A DNA stretch of 41,917 nucleotides from an uncultured Colwellia sp. (GTDB lineage Bacteria; Pseudomonadota; Gammaproteobacteria; Enterobacterales; Alteromonadaceae): the NCBI GenBank assembly GCA_913061475.1, contig CAJXUN010000040.1, positions 1 through 41,917 of the forward strand, read 5' to 3'. The translations under genes and the position numbers were made by a program. Positions 9,749 to 17,966 of the stretch are shown here, in pieces. The notes under the pieces were generated by a model. It was not told the origin of the DNA and ran no database searches. It saw nothing but the letters and a program-made list of their open reading frames with translations. Numbering within the stretch: position 1 is the first letter of the stretch; the number at the start of each line of letters is the position of its first letter.

Positions 9749-10060
9749 ATGCTTAGTTCACTCATTCTTTCTTTGGCAATGTCAGCAGCACCTGTAGAAG
9801 CAAACATAACTGAATACAACGTTGAAGAAGCCGGCACTCGTCGTAACCAAGTTCGTATTGGCACTCGACGTAACCAAGTTCGTATTGACCTAGAAAAGCT
9901 AGATATCAATGCAACTGGCACTCGTCGCAATCAAGTTCGCATTGACCTAGATAATCTGGATGTCACTGTAACTGGAACGCGCCGTAATCAAGTTCGTATT
10001 GACTTAGAGAAGCTGGATGTCACTGTAACTGGAACGCGCCGTAATCAAGTTCGTATCTAG
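9749..10060 (+). CDS. small exported repeat protein with five GTRRNQVRI motifs, family not recognised
   Basis: A protein of 103 aa. Residues 1-18 (MLSSLILSLAMSAAPVEA) look like a signal peptide with an AxA-like cleavage site, although the n-region has no lysine or arginine. A short linker (NITEYNVEEA) follows, then GTRRNQVRI at 29-37, 38-46, 57-65, 76-84 and 95-103. The last four copies are spaced exactly 19 residues apart by linkers such as DLEKLDVTVT, and the protein ends on the motif. AAGGAAA precedes the ATG at good spacing, and a near-consensus sigma-54 promoter lies just upstream. The coding frame is supported because synonymous codons vary between copies (cgt/cga/cgc for R) while the peptide is invariant. 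Possible roles are a repeat-peptide precursor, a small beta-rich structural or adhesive protein, or a TonB-interacting peptide (VTVTGTRR resembles a TonB-box region). I do not recognise a family. Confidence 0.8.
   Translation: MLSSLILSLAMSAAPVEANITEYNVEEAGTRRNQVRIGTRRNQVRIDLEKLDINATGTRRNQVRIDLDNLDVTVTGTRRNQVRIDLEKLDVTVTGTRRNQVRI
9833..10057 (+). repeat. in-frame 57-bp (19-codon) tandem repeats
   Basis: Five copies of the 27-bp GTRRNQVRI coding unit. Copies 2-5 recur with a 57-bp period, while copies 1 and 2 are directly adjacent. The last two periods share an identical 44-bp block (9956-9999 and 10013-10056), so that duplication is recent. Older copies differ mainly at third codon positions. 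Confidence 0.9.
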
Positions 10061-10068
10061 GAGGCGTT

Positions 10069-10173
10069 ATGATTAACTTAATTAAATCACTATTTATTAC
10101 AGAACAAATGGAAAATACCATAGCTGCCAGTATTGAAATTAAAGAAATGCCAGCAAGCACTTGGTGGAATTAA
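10069..10173 (+). CDS. 34-residue peptide downstream of the repeat protein, not recognised
   Basis: ATG at 10069 lies 5 nt after a strong Shine-Dalgarno sequence (AGGAGG, which overlaps the stop of the repeat gene) and encodes 34 codons ending TAA at 10171. The peptide begins MINLIKSLFITEQMENTIA and ends EMPASTWWN. It has a short amphipathic or hydrophobic start, an acidic middle and an unusual Trp-Trp-Asn C-terminus. There are no cysteines and no classical signal peptide. The 8-bp gap to the repeat gene and the strong ribosome binding site indicate co-transcription from the same sigma-54 promoter. The function is unknown. It could be a partner, chaperone or signal peptide for the repeat protein. 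Confidence 0.6.
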   Translation: MINLIKSLFITEQMENTIAASIEIKEMPASTWWN

Positions 10174-10198
10174 GCTCTTACAACAATTTAAGAGCTTA
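10171..10198 (+). terminator. hairpin at the end of the repeat-peptide locus
   Basis: TAAGCTCTT (10171-10179) and AAGAGCTTA (10190-10198) form a perfect 9-bp stem with a 10-base loop. The stop codon of the 34-codon gene is inside the left arm. It is followed by A residues rather than T, so it is not a textbook intrinsic terminator. It may stabilise or end the transcript. Confidence 0.4.
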
Positions 10199-10283
10199 AA
10201 AAGAGAAATGGACACTTCGCTACAAGGAAGTTAGCGTCTTTATCTCAGAGGCTATATCAAAGTAACAGGGACGAATTATATTA

Positions 10284-10487
10284 TTATGCTGAGAATAACA
10301 AGCAATCAAAACCAAAACGTTGATAAACCTTTACGCGTTTCTTCATACAAAACATTGGCCAGATCAATGGGCCGAACATTAAACCTGCCGTTGCCCAACG
10401 CTTAGCGCCGAGTCCGCTACTAATCGCCTGACAATAAAAAAATAAAGAAAAAACAACACATAATATTGCGATAAGTAATACAATCAC
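10284..10487 (-). CDS. small membrane protein of unknown function
   Basis: A 67-residue protein starting with a strong transmembrane helix (MIVLLIAILCVVFSLFFYCQAI, residues 1-22). A second hydrophobic segment contains the motif AKRWATAGLMFGPLIWPMF, and a basic tail follows. The pattern of a small inner-membrane protein with an 'A..GL.FGP' second helix is common among uncharacterised proteins of Alteromonadales. The start is GTG 10487, six bases after AGG. It runs opposite to the repeat-peptide locus and away from fadI. I infer that it is real from the membrane pattern and the ribosome binding site. No function can be given. Confidence 0.55.
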   Translation of the reverse strand: MIVLLIAILCVVFSLFFYCQAISSGLGAKRWATAGLMFGPLIWPMFCMKKRVKVYQRFGFDCLLFSA

Positions 10488-10592
10488 ACGTTACCTACTT
10501 GTAAATCAACATTAAAAAATATAAAAATAACCAGATGTGCGCATGTTAACAAGTTTAGAGTATTTGTTCAAAAAGTATATTTTAAAAGTATA

Positions 10593-10618
10593 AAAAAGAG
10601 GCAATAAATTGCCCCTTT
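10593..10618 (-). terminator. intrinsic terminator of fadIJ
   Basis: On the minus strand AAAGGGGCAAT and ATTGCCTCTTT pair (one mismatch, 2-base loop) and run directly into a T-tract (TTTTTT). It lies about 75 bp after the fadJ stop codon. A second small GC hairpin (TTGCCG/CGGCAA, 10632-10649) lies between them. Confidence 0.75.
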
Positions 10619-10691
10619 GATTTACTAATTTTTGCCGTAGCACCGGCAATAAATTACCAAAAATTTCTCTGCACTACTATCCGTTTCTATA

Positions 10692-12845
10692 TTATGAGTA
10701 AAAGCTCTCACCTTGCTCTGCCATTTTCACTAAAGCATCACACGGAGCAAATCGCTCGCCAAACTCTGCTTGCCACTGTGTTAATTTACTGACCAGTGTT
10801 GCTGCTCCCACTTTATCCATATATTGAAATGGTCCACCAAGGAATGGCGGAAAGCCGATACCGAAAATTGCGCCAATATCACCATCTCGAGCATTACGAA
10901 TAATTTCTTCGTCCAGACAACGAGCAGCTTCATTTAACATCATATAAACGCAACGTTCAGCCTGTTCGTCAGTAACCGCTTTATTACTTACTTGCAGTCC
11001 TAACAAGCTATAAACACTTTCATCGACTAATTTTTTCTTGCTCTTGGTATTATATTGATAGAAACCTTTTTTAGCTTTCTTACCTAAACGACCATCATCA
11101 ATAAGTTTTGAAAATGCCGCTGGTGGCGCAAATCGTTCACCTAATTCTGCTTGTAAGATAGGGCCTATTTTAGAGCCAATATCAATTCCCACTTCATCTA
11201 GCAACTGCATAGGACCCACTGGAAAACCAAATTTCACCATGGCTTTATCAAGTGCTTCAATAGAACAACCTTCGAGTAGTAATATCGCAGCTTCATTCAT
11301 GTAAGGCGCTAAAATACGGTTAACATAAAAGCCCGCTTTATCTTTAACCACAATGGGCGTTTTACCTTGCTTCTTAGCAAACGCCACTGTCGTTGAAATG
11401 GTTTGATCCGATGTTTTATCGTGAGCAATAATTTCAGCTAACGGCATTTTATCGACTGGAGAAAAGTAGTGTAGACCGATCACATTTTCAGGACGTTGTG
11501 CTTTTTCTGCAATTTGACCAATAGGCAAGCTAGAGGTGTTACTGGCAAAAATTGTACTTTCCTGACAATGGCTTTCAATGTCTGCCACCATATTTTGCTT
11601 TAAGGTTAAGTCTTCAAATACCGCTTCAACAACGATATCAACATTGTTGAAACCACTATATTGAGTTGTACCCGTTATCAAGGCTAATTGACTCTGCATC
11701 TCACTATGACGCATAAAACGTCGCTTAACTTTTTTGTTTAATAAGTCATAGCCATATTTCAGAGCGTAACTAATACCTTGATGTGAGATATCTTTTATTC
11801 TCACAGGCAACTTAGCTTTAGTCGCGGTAACAAAAGCAATACCGCCGCCCATTAAACCACCACCAAGAACAGCTGCATGACTAATTTTATCAGGTTCAAC
11901 ACCCTCTACGCCCTGCTCTTTTTTCATATCAGTTGTAGCAAAAAACAACTGTCGAAGCTGAGCCGACACATCTGACATCACTAACTGCCCAAAATGCTCT
12001 GCTTCTACTTGGTAACCTTTCGAAGGTGCTTGCTCTACCCCCGTACGAATGCAGTCAATAATTTTTAACGGTGCAGGATAATTGCCTTTAGTTTTACCTA
12101 ATACCGTTTTTGTTGCTTGATTAAATAAAATGCTACGACCTAAGCCATTGCCTTCAAGCAGTTTATCCATAAACGATAACTGACGGGCTTTAGGCTTTAC
12201 CTTACCAGAAAGCGCTAACTGCTCAGCCGTCGCCAGTAAGACACTGTTAGGTACCACATCACTGACTAAACCAGCTTTTAATGCTTGCTTCGCGCGCAGT
12301 TGCTTACCCGTTAGCATCATATCTAATGATTTTTGAATACCGACACGCTTTGGTAAGCGTTGGGTACCACCACCGCCTGGCAGCAAACCTAATTGCACCT
12401 CAGGTAAACCCAAGGCTGTTTTAGGGCTATCGCTACAAACAATGGCATGACACGCCATAGCCAGCTCTAATCCGCCACCTAAACAAGCACCATGAACAGC
12501 AGCTACCACCGGAATTGATAGGTTCTCTAGCTGATCAAAAATCATTTGTCCTTGGCGCGACAATGCCGTTGCTTCGGCAGCAGAAGTACAGCCTGCTAAC
12601 ATGTGTACATCAGCACCAGCGACAAAAGAGTCCGCTTTGCCACTTGCTAGCACTAAACCAACAATGGCTTTATCTTCACGTATTTCTTTTAATATCTCAG
12701 CAATTTCATCGGAGAATTCAGCCTTTAGGGTATTCATGGAATCACCTTTTACATCCATGATCAAATGGGCAATGCCATTTTCTTGACGCACCAAACTAAA
12801 GGTATTATTTTGTTCTTGTTGTGTTATTTCAGTTACATCAGTCAT
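10692..12845 (-). CDS. fadJ: FadJ, multifunctional fatty-acid oxidation alpha subunit
   Basis: Enoyl-CoA hydratase/3-hydroxyacyl-CoA dehydrogenase subunit of the FadIJ beta-oxidation complex (cytoplasmic). In order: an N-terminal crotonase domain with the oxyanion and catalytic region [12 protein letters not shown] (E127) and [22 protein letters not shown] (E149); the NAD-binding motif [14 protein letters not shown] (about residue 330); and the C-terminal dehydrogenase helical domains, including [18 protein letters not shown]. The length (717 aa) is normal for FadJ. The fadI stop and fadJ start share one base (TAATG), which indicates translational coupling. Sequence and partner place it with FadJ/FadI rather than FadB/FadA. 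Confidence 0.95.
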   Translation of the reverse strand: MTDVTEITQQEQNNTFSLVRQENGIAHLIMDVKGDSMNTLKAEFSDEIAEILKEIREDKAIVGLVLASGKADSFVAGADVHMLAGCTSAAEATALSRQGQMIFDQLENLSIPVVAAVHGACLGGGLELAMACHAIVCSDSPKTALGLPEVQLGLLPGGGGTQRLPKRVGIQKSLDMMLTGKQLRAKQALKAGLVSDVVPNSVLLATAEQLALSGKVKPKARQLSFMDKLLEGNGLGRSILFNQATKTVLGKTKGNYPAPLKIIDCIRTGVEQAPSKGYQVEAEHFGQLVMSDVSAQLRQLFFATTDMKKEQGVEGVEPDKISHAAVLGGGLMGGGIAFVTATKAKLPVRIKDISHQGISYALKYGYDLLNKKVKRRFMRHSEMQSQLALITGTTQYSGFNNVDIVVEAVFEDLTLKQNMVADIESHCQESTIFASNTSSLPIGQIAEKAQRPENVIGLHYFSPVDKMPLAEIIAHDKTSDQTISTTVAFAKKQGKTPIVVKDKAGFYVNRILAPYMNEAAILLLEGCSIEALDKAMVKFGFPVGPMQLLDEVGIDIGSKIGPILQAELGERFAPPAAFSKLIDDGRLGKKAKKGFYQYNTKSKKKLVDESVYSLLGLQVSNKAVTDEQAERCVYMMLNEAARCLDEEIIRNARDGDIGAIFGIGFPPFLGGPFQYMDKVGAATLVSKLTQWQAEFGERFAPCDALVKMAEQGESFYS

Positions 12846-14164
12846 TAATCTGTCTCCACAATCATAGCAGCACCTAAACCACCTGCTGCACAGGCAGTAG
12901 TCAAACCAACACCACCACCTCGACGATTTAATTCATTTAGTGTTTGTACAATCAAGCGCGTGCCGGTTGCAGCAAAAGGATGGCCATAAGCTAGTGAACC
13001 ACCCATGACATTAAACTTGTCCATATCAATTTCACCAATCGCTTTATCTCGGCCAAGATGCGTGCGAGCAAACTTGTTACTGCCAAACATTTTAACATTG
13101 GCAAGTGCTTGTGCAGCAAAAGCCTCATGCATTTCAATTAAGTCTAAATCCGCTAAGTTCATTCCGGCACGTTGTAAGGCGATTGGCGAGGCAAAACTAG
13201 GTCCCATCAACATATCTTCCCAAACATCAATAGCAGCAAAGCCATAACTACGAATGTAGCCTAATGGCTTATAACCTAATTCTTTTGCTCGACCTTCACG
13301 CATCATTAAAATAGCAGAAGCACCATCAGTTAAGGGCGTACTTGTTGCGGCAGTTACCGTGCCGTGTTTACGATCAAAAACTGGCCGTAGTTTTGCGTAA
13401 CTAGCAAGTTCTGAGTTTTCACGAATACAGTTATCTTTTGATATAAATGTTTTATAAGGTTCGCTATGAGCAGTCATTACCTCACCGTCAAGCTTGCCTT
13501 CCTGCCAACTTTTTGTCGCTAAGGTATGTGAGCGATGCGCGAGTGCGTCTTGTTCTTCGCGAGTGATACCATGGGTTTTTGCCATTTGCTCAGCCGTTTG
13601 CCCCATTGACAAGCCAGTAGAGTATTCTGCAACCGCCGGAGGAACCGGTAATATATCTTTAAATTTAAGTTGACGAATCAACGCCATTTTAGCGCCAAAT
13701 GAACGGGCTTTACTTAAATCAAGCAAAGTGCGGGCGAATTTCTTTGACACGCCAACAGGAGCAACTGATGTTGAATCCGCGCCGCCAGCAACACCTACGT
13801 CAACAAAGCCAGCCATGATAGATTCAGCAATATTAACCGTTGATTGGAAACTCGTCGCACATGCTCTAGATACACTATAAGCATCAGTATGAATGTTCAT
13901 ACCCGTGCCTAAAACAATTTCACGAGCAATGTTTGGTGCTTCCGGCATTTGCACAACTTGGCCAAAAACAAGTTGGTCAATAATTTTAGGATCAACATCA
14001 TGCTTTTTTAGTAATTCGTTGACGACTATTTTTCCTAAATCGACCGCAGGTACACCATGAAAAGCCGTTGCTTGCTTAGCAAAAGGTGTACGTAATCCAG
14101 CAACAACTGCAATACGCTCCCCACTGCCGGTAATTAGTTTTGATTTTGTCATTTTTGTTTCCAT
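12845..14164 (-). CDS. fadI: FadI, 3-ketoacyl-CoA thiolase beta subunit
   Basis: Thiolase that carries out the last step of the beta-oxidation cycle, releasing acetyl-CoA from 3-ketoacyl-CoA, in complex with FadJ. The 439 residues align end to end with E. coli FadI (for example [42 protein letters not shown]). The acyl-accepting cysteine is C102 in [10 protein letters not shown]. The histidine motif is MHEAFAAQ, and the second cysteine is in [13 protein letters not shown] near the end. The initiator could be ATG 14164 or the in-frame ATG four codons later. It is first in a two-gene operon with fadJ, behind a FadR-like operator. Confidence 0.95.
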   Translation of the reverse strand: METKMTKSKLITGSGERIAVVAGLRTPFAKQATAFHGVPAVDLGKIVVNELLKKHDVDPKIIDQLVFGQVVQMPEAPNIAREIVLGTGMNIHTDAYSVSRACATSFQSTVNIAESIMAGFVDVGVAGGADSTSVAPVGVSKKFARTLLDLSKARSFGAKMALIRQLKFKDILPVPPAVAEYSTGLSMGQTAEQMAKTHGITREEQDALAHRSHTLATKSWQEGKLDGEVMTAHSEPYKTFISKDNCIRENSELASYAKLRPVFDRKHGTVTAATSTPLTDGASAILMMREGRAKELGYKPLGYIRSYGFAAIDVWEDMLMGPSFASPIALQRAGMNLADLDLIEMHEAFAAQALANVKMFGSNKFARTHLGRDKAIGEIDMDKFNVMGGSLAYGHPFAATGTRLIVQTLNELNRRGGGVGLTTACAAGGLGAAMIVETD

Positions 14165-14179
14165 ATTGTGGCAATACTC

Positions 14180-14196
14180 AAGAGGTCTGACCTCTT
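14180..14196. promoter_or_regulatory. FadR-like operator upstream of fadIJ
   Basis: AAGAGGTCTGACCTCTT is a perfect 17-bp palindrome (8-bp arms around one base), centred 24 bp upstream of the fadI start. Its core GGTCnGACC is the core of the E. coli FadR operator (TGGTCnGACCA). FadR is known to repress fad genes until acyl-CoA releases it. Site and gene context agree, but the outer bases differ from the E. coli consensus. Confidence 0.7.
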
Positions 14197-14403
14197 AGGG
14201 TTTAAGATAATTCTAACGATAAATAGAAATAATTCAATGTTTAGCTGACAAAAATTAAGCAAATACATGCCAAGGCATTAAAAAGCTAAAGAAAAGCGCG
14301 ACAATTTTGTCATTATGGTTGTTTTTTTTAAAGCTGAACCTTATATCAATTTATGGGTCAGACATGCTGACTTAAATTTCACAATCAATAAGAACGATAA
14401 ACT

Positions 14404-15360
14404 ATGGCTATTGAACATTTTTCCTCATTAAAAGAACATTTATCTTCACAAATTATTGGACAGCATGCGCTGGTCGAAAATTTACTCATTGCGCTTTTAG
14501 CAAATGGTCATCTTATTGTAGAAGGTCCTCCGGGTTTAGCAAAAACGCGAGCGGTCAACGCCTTAGCACAAGGATTAGAGGCTGACTTTCATCGCGTGCA
14601 ATTCACCCCTGACTTATTGCCAGCAGATTTAACCGGTACCGATATTTATCGACCTGAAGATGGCACCTTTGTTTTTCAACCAGGTCCACTATTTCGTAAT
14701 TTAGTACTCGCTGATGAAATCAACCGTGCGCCAGCTAAAGTGCAATCGGCATTACTAGAAGCCATGGCAGAAGGCCAAATTACTGTTGGCAGAAATACCT
14801 ATCCATTGCCTGAACTATTTTTGGTTATGGCGACACAAAACCCCATAGAGCAAGAAGGTACTTATCCGCTACCTGAAGCTCAACTCGATCGCTTTCTAAT
14901 GCATGTTGAAATTGATTACCCTGATGCCGCCAGCGAATTAGAAATTTTAAAACTTAATCGTGGTGAAGCGCTAAAAGTAGCAAAGAAAACCGTTAAAGAA
15001 ATCACCCAAGATGATATTTTCGCAGCTCGCGAGCAAGTAATGAAAATTCACATGGCACCAGCAGTAGAAAATTATATCGTTGACTTGATCATGGCAACAC
15101 GTAATCCCGAAAAATACGATGATAAGTTAAAGCAATGGCTTGCTTATGGCGCAAGTCCGCGTGCCACAATCGCACTAGATCGCTGTGCACGTGCGAGAGC
15201 TTGGCTAAATAATCGCGAATTTGTTAGCCCAGAAGACGTACAAGCGGTTTTTCATAACGTATTGCGCCATCGCGTCTTAATGACTTATCAAGCAGAGGCT
15301 GAAGGTATCAGTAGTAATCAACTACTTGATCATATACTCAGTTTAGTGGCTGTTGCCTAA
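14404..15360 (+). CDS. moxR: MoxR-family AAA+ ATPase
   Basis: AAA+ ATPase of the MoxR family, thought to act as a chaperone that remodels or activates partner VWA-domain proteins. Walker A is GPPGLAKT (41-48), Walker B is LVLADEINRAP (D104/E105), and sensor 1 is MATQNP. The C-terminal lid domain has SPRATIALDRCARARA. The length of 318 aa is typical. It is the first gene of the six-gene Bat operon, all on the plus strand and closely spaced. A small inverted repeat, GTCAG-ACATG-CTGAC, lies at 14357-14371, 32 bp before the start. Its role is unknown. Confidence 0.93.
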   Translation: MAIEHFSSLKEHLSSQIIGQHALVENLLIALLANGHLIVEGPPGLAKTRAVNALAQGLEADFHRVQFTPDLLPADLTGTDIYRPEDGTFVFQPGPLFRNLVLADEINRAPAKVQSALLEAMAEGQITVGRNTYPLPELFLVMATQNPIEQEGTYPLPEAQLDRFLMHVEIDYPDAASELEILKLNRGEALKVAKKTVKEITQDDIFAAREQVMKIHMAPAVENYIVDLIMATRNPEKYDDKLKQWLAYGASPRATIALDRCARARAWLNNREFVSPEDVQAVFHNVLRHRVLMTYQAEAEGISSNQLLDHILSLVAVA

Positions 15361-15375
15361 GCGCCAGATACCGTT

Positions 15376-16395
15376 ATGTGGTTTAATCAAAAAAAATCAA
15401 CCGAGCAAAATAATCCGCAAGTTTTACTTGATGAACTAGTTAGCAATGGGGTCGACTTATCCATTGAAGAGCTGATTCGCTATCAAACAAAAAGCTCGCT
15501 CATTAATTTAGCCGCGTCGAAAAGCTTACATGGAAAAATGTCAGGCAATTACCTCGCCCGAAGTAAAGGCCGAGGTATGGAGTTTGATGAAGTTCGCCAT
15601 TATCAAAATGGTGATGATATTAGAGCGATTGATTGGCGGGTAACGGCCAGAACCGGCAAAACTCACACCAAGCTATTTCGTGAAGAAGTTGAACGCCCAG
15701 TGCTTATTGTTACCGATTTAAGTGCTAGCCTATTTTTTGGCAGCCGCTTACTTTTTAAATCAGTACAAGCAGCTCATGTTGCTGCGCTAGTCGCTTGGCA
15801 TGCAAAATCACGTGGCGATCGCATCGGTGGTGTGGTTTTTAATCAACATGCACATACTGAGTTAAAGCCGCGCAGCAGACAGCAAGGTGTATTACATTAC
15901 TTGCATGCGCTGGTGAAAAGCCATGCTACTTCGGCAATTGCATCAAGCGAACCATTAGATCATCAACAAGCCAAACTAGCGTTCGAGCAAAATTGTGCCC
16001 GTTTACGCCAACTCGCTAAACCCGGTAGCTTAGTGTATTTGATCACCGATGCCTTTAACCTCACCGACGATGCAGTGCGCCATTTAGCCAATGTCAGTCA
16101 ACATTGTGAGTTAGTGGTGTGTTTAATTAGTGATCCTTTAGAGCAGCAATTACCCGATAGCGCAGTAAAAATAAGCGTAACGATTACCAGTGGTGAAAAT
16201 GGTGATAACAAAGAACGTCAACAGCTGGTATTGGGCGATAAAGCATTGGCTGAAAAATATCACCAACAGGCGATAAACTTGAGTAACACCATGGAACAAA
16301 AATTAACTAAAGCAGGCGCTCGCCTACTGCATTTTTGTGCCAGCGAAGCACTGGAAACTCAATTACATCGAGGAGTAGCCTCATGGATCCGCTAG
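15376..16395 (+). CDS. DUF58 domain protein of the Bat operon
   Basis: A 339-residue protein with the DUF58 signature at about 62-108 (ARSKGRGMEFDEVRHYQNGDD then DIRAIDWRVTARTGKTHTKLF), followed by a VWA-like fold beginning VLIVTDLSASLFF. DUF58 proteins are consistently found between MoxR ATPases and VWA proteins and are presumed partners in the same membrane-associated complex. The biochemical role is not established. The gene starts 15 bp after the moxR stop and overlaps the next gene by 13 bp. No transmembrane segment is evident, so it is probably cytoplasmic. Confidence 0.9.
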   Translation: MWFNQKKSTEQNNPQVLLDELVSNGVDLSIEELIRYQTKSSLINLAASKSLHGKMSGNYLARSKGRGMEFDEVRHYQNGDDIRAIDWRVTARTGKTHTKLFREEVERPVLIVTDLSASLFFGSRLLFKSVQAAHVAALVAWHAKSRGDRIGGVVFNQHAHTELKPRSRQQGVLHYLHALVKSHATSAIASSEPLDHQQAKLAFEQNCARLRQLAKPGSLVYLITDAFNLTDDAVRHLANVSQHCELVVCLISDPLEQQLPDSAVKISVTITSGENGDNKERQQLVLGDKALAEKYHQQAINLSNTMEQKLTKAGARLLHFCASEALETQLHRGVASWIR

Positions 16396-16949
16396 CGCAA
16401 TTAAAAGATATTCATTTACCTGCCGAGATAAATAATTACCCTGTCGCGCCAGGTTGGTGGCTGTTAGCTGTTATCTTGCTCGCCTTAGTTATTTATGGCT
16501 TAGTAAAGTGCCGACAATACCTTGTTAAGCGTAAGCATAAGAAAGCAGCGCTAACACAGCTATCACCCAAGGCAGAAATTGGCACTATTGTAGCGTTATT
16601 AAAATGGGCTGCCTTACAGTATTTTCCGCGTCAAGCAGTGGCAAATTTAACTGGGCATGAATTTAAAAACTTTTTAGTTGCAAGCTTGCCCGTTAAGCAT
16701 CAAGAGACCTTTACTAAGCTCAGTGGCCAATACTTTATCTCGGCTTACGAAGAACAGACAACAAGTCAATCATCAACAGAATTCCATCAAGCGGCAAAGT
16801 TATGGTTAACTCATGCCTTACCGCCACAGCAAAACTTAACAACCGAGCCTGTTTCATCGGCTATTGCTGCCGAGACTTCAGAGCACAGCGAGCAAGCTAA
16901 AGTTACTGTAGACAATCGGGTTGATGACAATGACGGAGTGAAATCATGA
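16383..16949 (+). CDS. DUF4381 small membrane protein of the Bat operon
   Basis: A 188-residue protein with one transmembrane helix near the N-terminus (WWLLAVILLALVIYGLVK, about 22-40) after the conserved start MDPLAQLKDIHLPAEI. A cytoplasmic basic and helical part follows, with the 'FLVASLPVKHQETFTKLSGQYF' region. The size and the 'L.dIHlP....WPpApGWW'-like opening fit DUF4381, which occurs only in this kind of operon. The frame extends 16 codons upstream, but ATG 16383 follows GAGGAG and gives the conserved N-terminus. It overlaps the DUF58 gene by 13 bp, and its stop overlaps the next start (ATGA). Confidence 0.85.
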   Translation: MDPLAQLKDIHLPAEINNYPVAPGWWLLAVILLALVIYGLVKCRQYLVKRKHKKAALTQLSPKAEIGTIVALLKWAALQYFPRQAVANLTGHEFKNFLVASLPVKHQETFTKLSGQYFISAYEEQTTSQSSTEFHQAAKLWLTHALPPQQNLTTEPVSSAIAAETSEHSEQAKVTVDNRVDDNDGVKS

Positions 16950-17965
16950 TTCATTTTGATTTTATTTGGGCGCTAATCGCCCTGCCTCTACCTTTACTTA
17001 TTTATTGGTTACCCGCTAAAAAACAAGTGCAAGCAGCACCGCTGAGAATGCCGACGATAATTAAAGGCGTACAAAGCGAAGATTTTGCCCCAGAAAAGAA
17101 AAAAAGCTCATTATTAGTGTTAAGCCTTATTTGGTTGTTAGTGGTGCTGGCCAGCACACAACCGCAATGGCTCGGTGAAGCGGTAAATGTGCCGACTGAG
17201 GGCCGCGAAATGATGATTGCGGTTGACTTATCAGGCAGTATGCAAGTAGAAGATATGGCCCTCAACGGCCGCAGTGTCAACCGTCTTGATATGTTAAAAG
17301 TGTTACTAGGTGAATTTATTGAACGACGCAATGGCGATAGATTGGGCTTGATCCTCTTTGGTGATGACGCCTACATGCAAACGCCGATGACTTTTGATCG
17401 TAAAACGGTGCAACAAATGCTCGATGAAACCGTATTAGGTTTAGTCGGTAAGCAAACGGCTATCGGTGATGCTATCGCACTTGCGGTTAAACGCTTTGAC
17501 GAAAAGAAAGAGTCAAACAGGGTCTTATTATTACTGACTGATGGCCAAAATACCGCGGGAAAAATCACTCCTGATCAAGCGCTGGAATTGGCGGTAGCAA
17601 AGAATATCACCATCTATTCAATTGGTATCGGTGCTGATGTGATGGTGCAAAATTCATTATTTGGCGCGCGACGCGTAAACCCTTCAAGTGAGCTTGATGA
17701 AGAATCTTTACAGCGACTTGCCGATGAAACCGGTGGTTATTATTTCCGTGCCCGAGCCAGTGAGGACATGAGCAAAATTTACCAATTATTAGATGAACTT
17801 GAACCGGTAGAACAAGAGCAGCAACAAATGCGACCATTAACCGCACTATATTACTGGCCTCTCGGTCTAGCACTATTGATCAGTTTAATGACCTTGCTAA
17901 GCAAAACAATTTTCAGTGGCAGTTTTCTCGCAACAAGCAATAACACAGCTGGAGTGAAACATTAA
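16946..17965 (+). CDS. batA: BatA-like VWA-domain membrane protein
   Basis: A 339-residue membrane protein with N-terminal hydrophobic helices (about 5-22 and 55-72), a von Willebrand A domain with the MIDAS motif DLSGSM (94-99) and LTDGQNTAG, and a C-terminal helix (about 305-325, YYWPLGLALLISLMTLL). Bat (Bacteroides aerotolerance) proteins are linked to stress tolerance and envelope integrity, but the molecular role is unsettled. It starts in an ATGA overlap with the DUF4381 gene, and the next VWA gene follows after one base. The intact MIDAS suggests metal-dependent protein binding in the periplasm. Confidence 0.9.
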   Translation: MIHFDFIWALIALPLPLLIYWLPAKKQVQAAPLRMPTIIKGVQSEDFAPEKKKSSLLVLSLIWLLVVLASTQPQWLGEAVNVPTEGREMMIAVDLSGSMQVEDMALNGRSVNRLDMLKVLLGEFIERRNGDRLGLILFGDDAYMQTPMTFDRKTVQQMLDETVLGLVGKQTAIGDAIALAVKRFDEKKESNRVLLLLTDGQNTAGKITPDQALELAVAKNITIYSIGIGADVMVQNSLFGARRVNPSSELDEESLQRLADETGGYYFRARASEDMSKIYQLLDELEPVEQEQQQMRPLTALYYWPLGLALLISLMTLLSKTIFSGSFLATSNNTAGVKH

Positions 17966-17966
17966 T

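Noticed and set aside
9733-9930. Minus-strand open frame over the repeat-peptide gene with its own repeats
   Set aside because: Its repeats are the mirror of the plus-strand repeats. The plus frame has the ribosome binding site, promoter, signal-like N-terminus and synonymous codon variation.
10632-10649. TTGCCG/CGGCAA hairpin as the fadJ terminator
   Set aside because: On the minus strand it is followed by A residues, not T. The hairpin at 10593-10618 with a T-tract is the better candidate.
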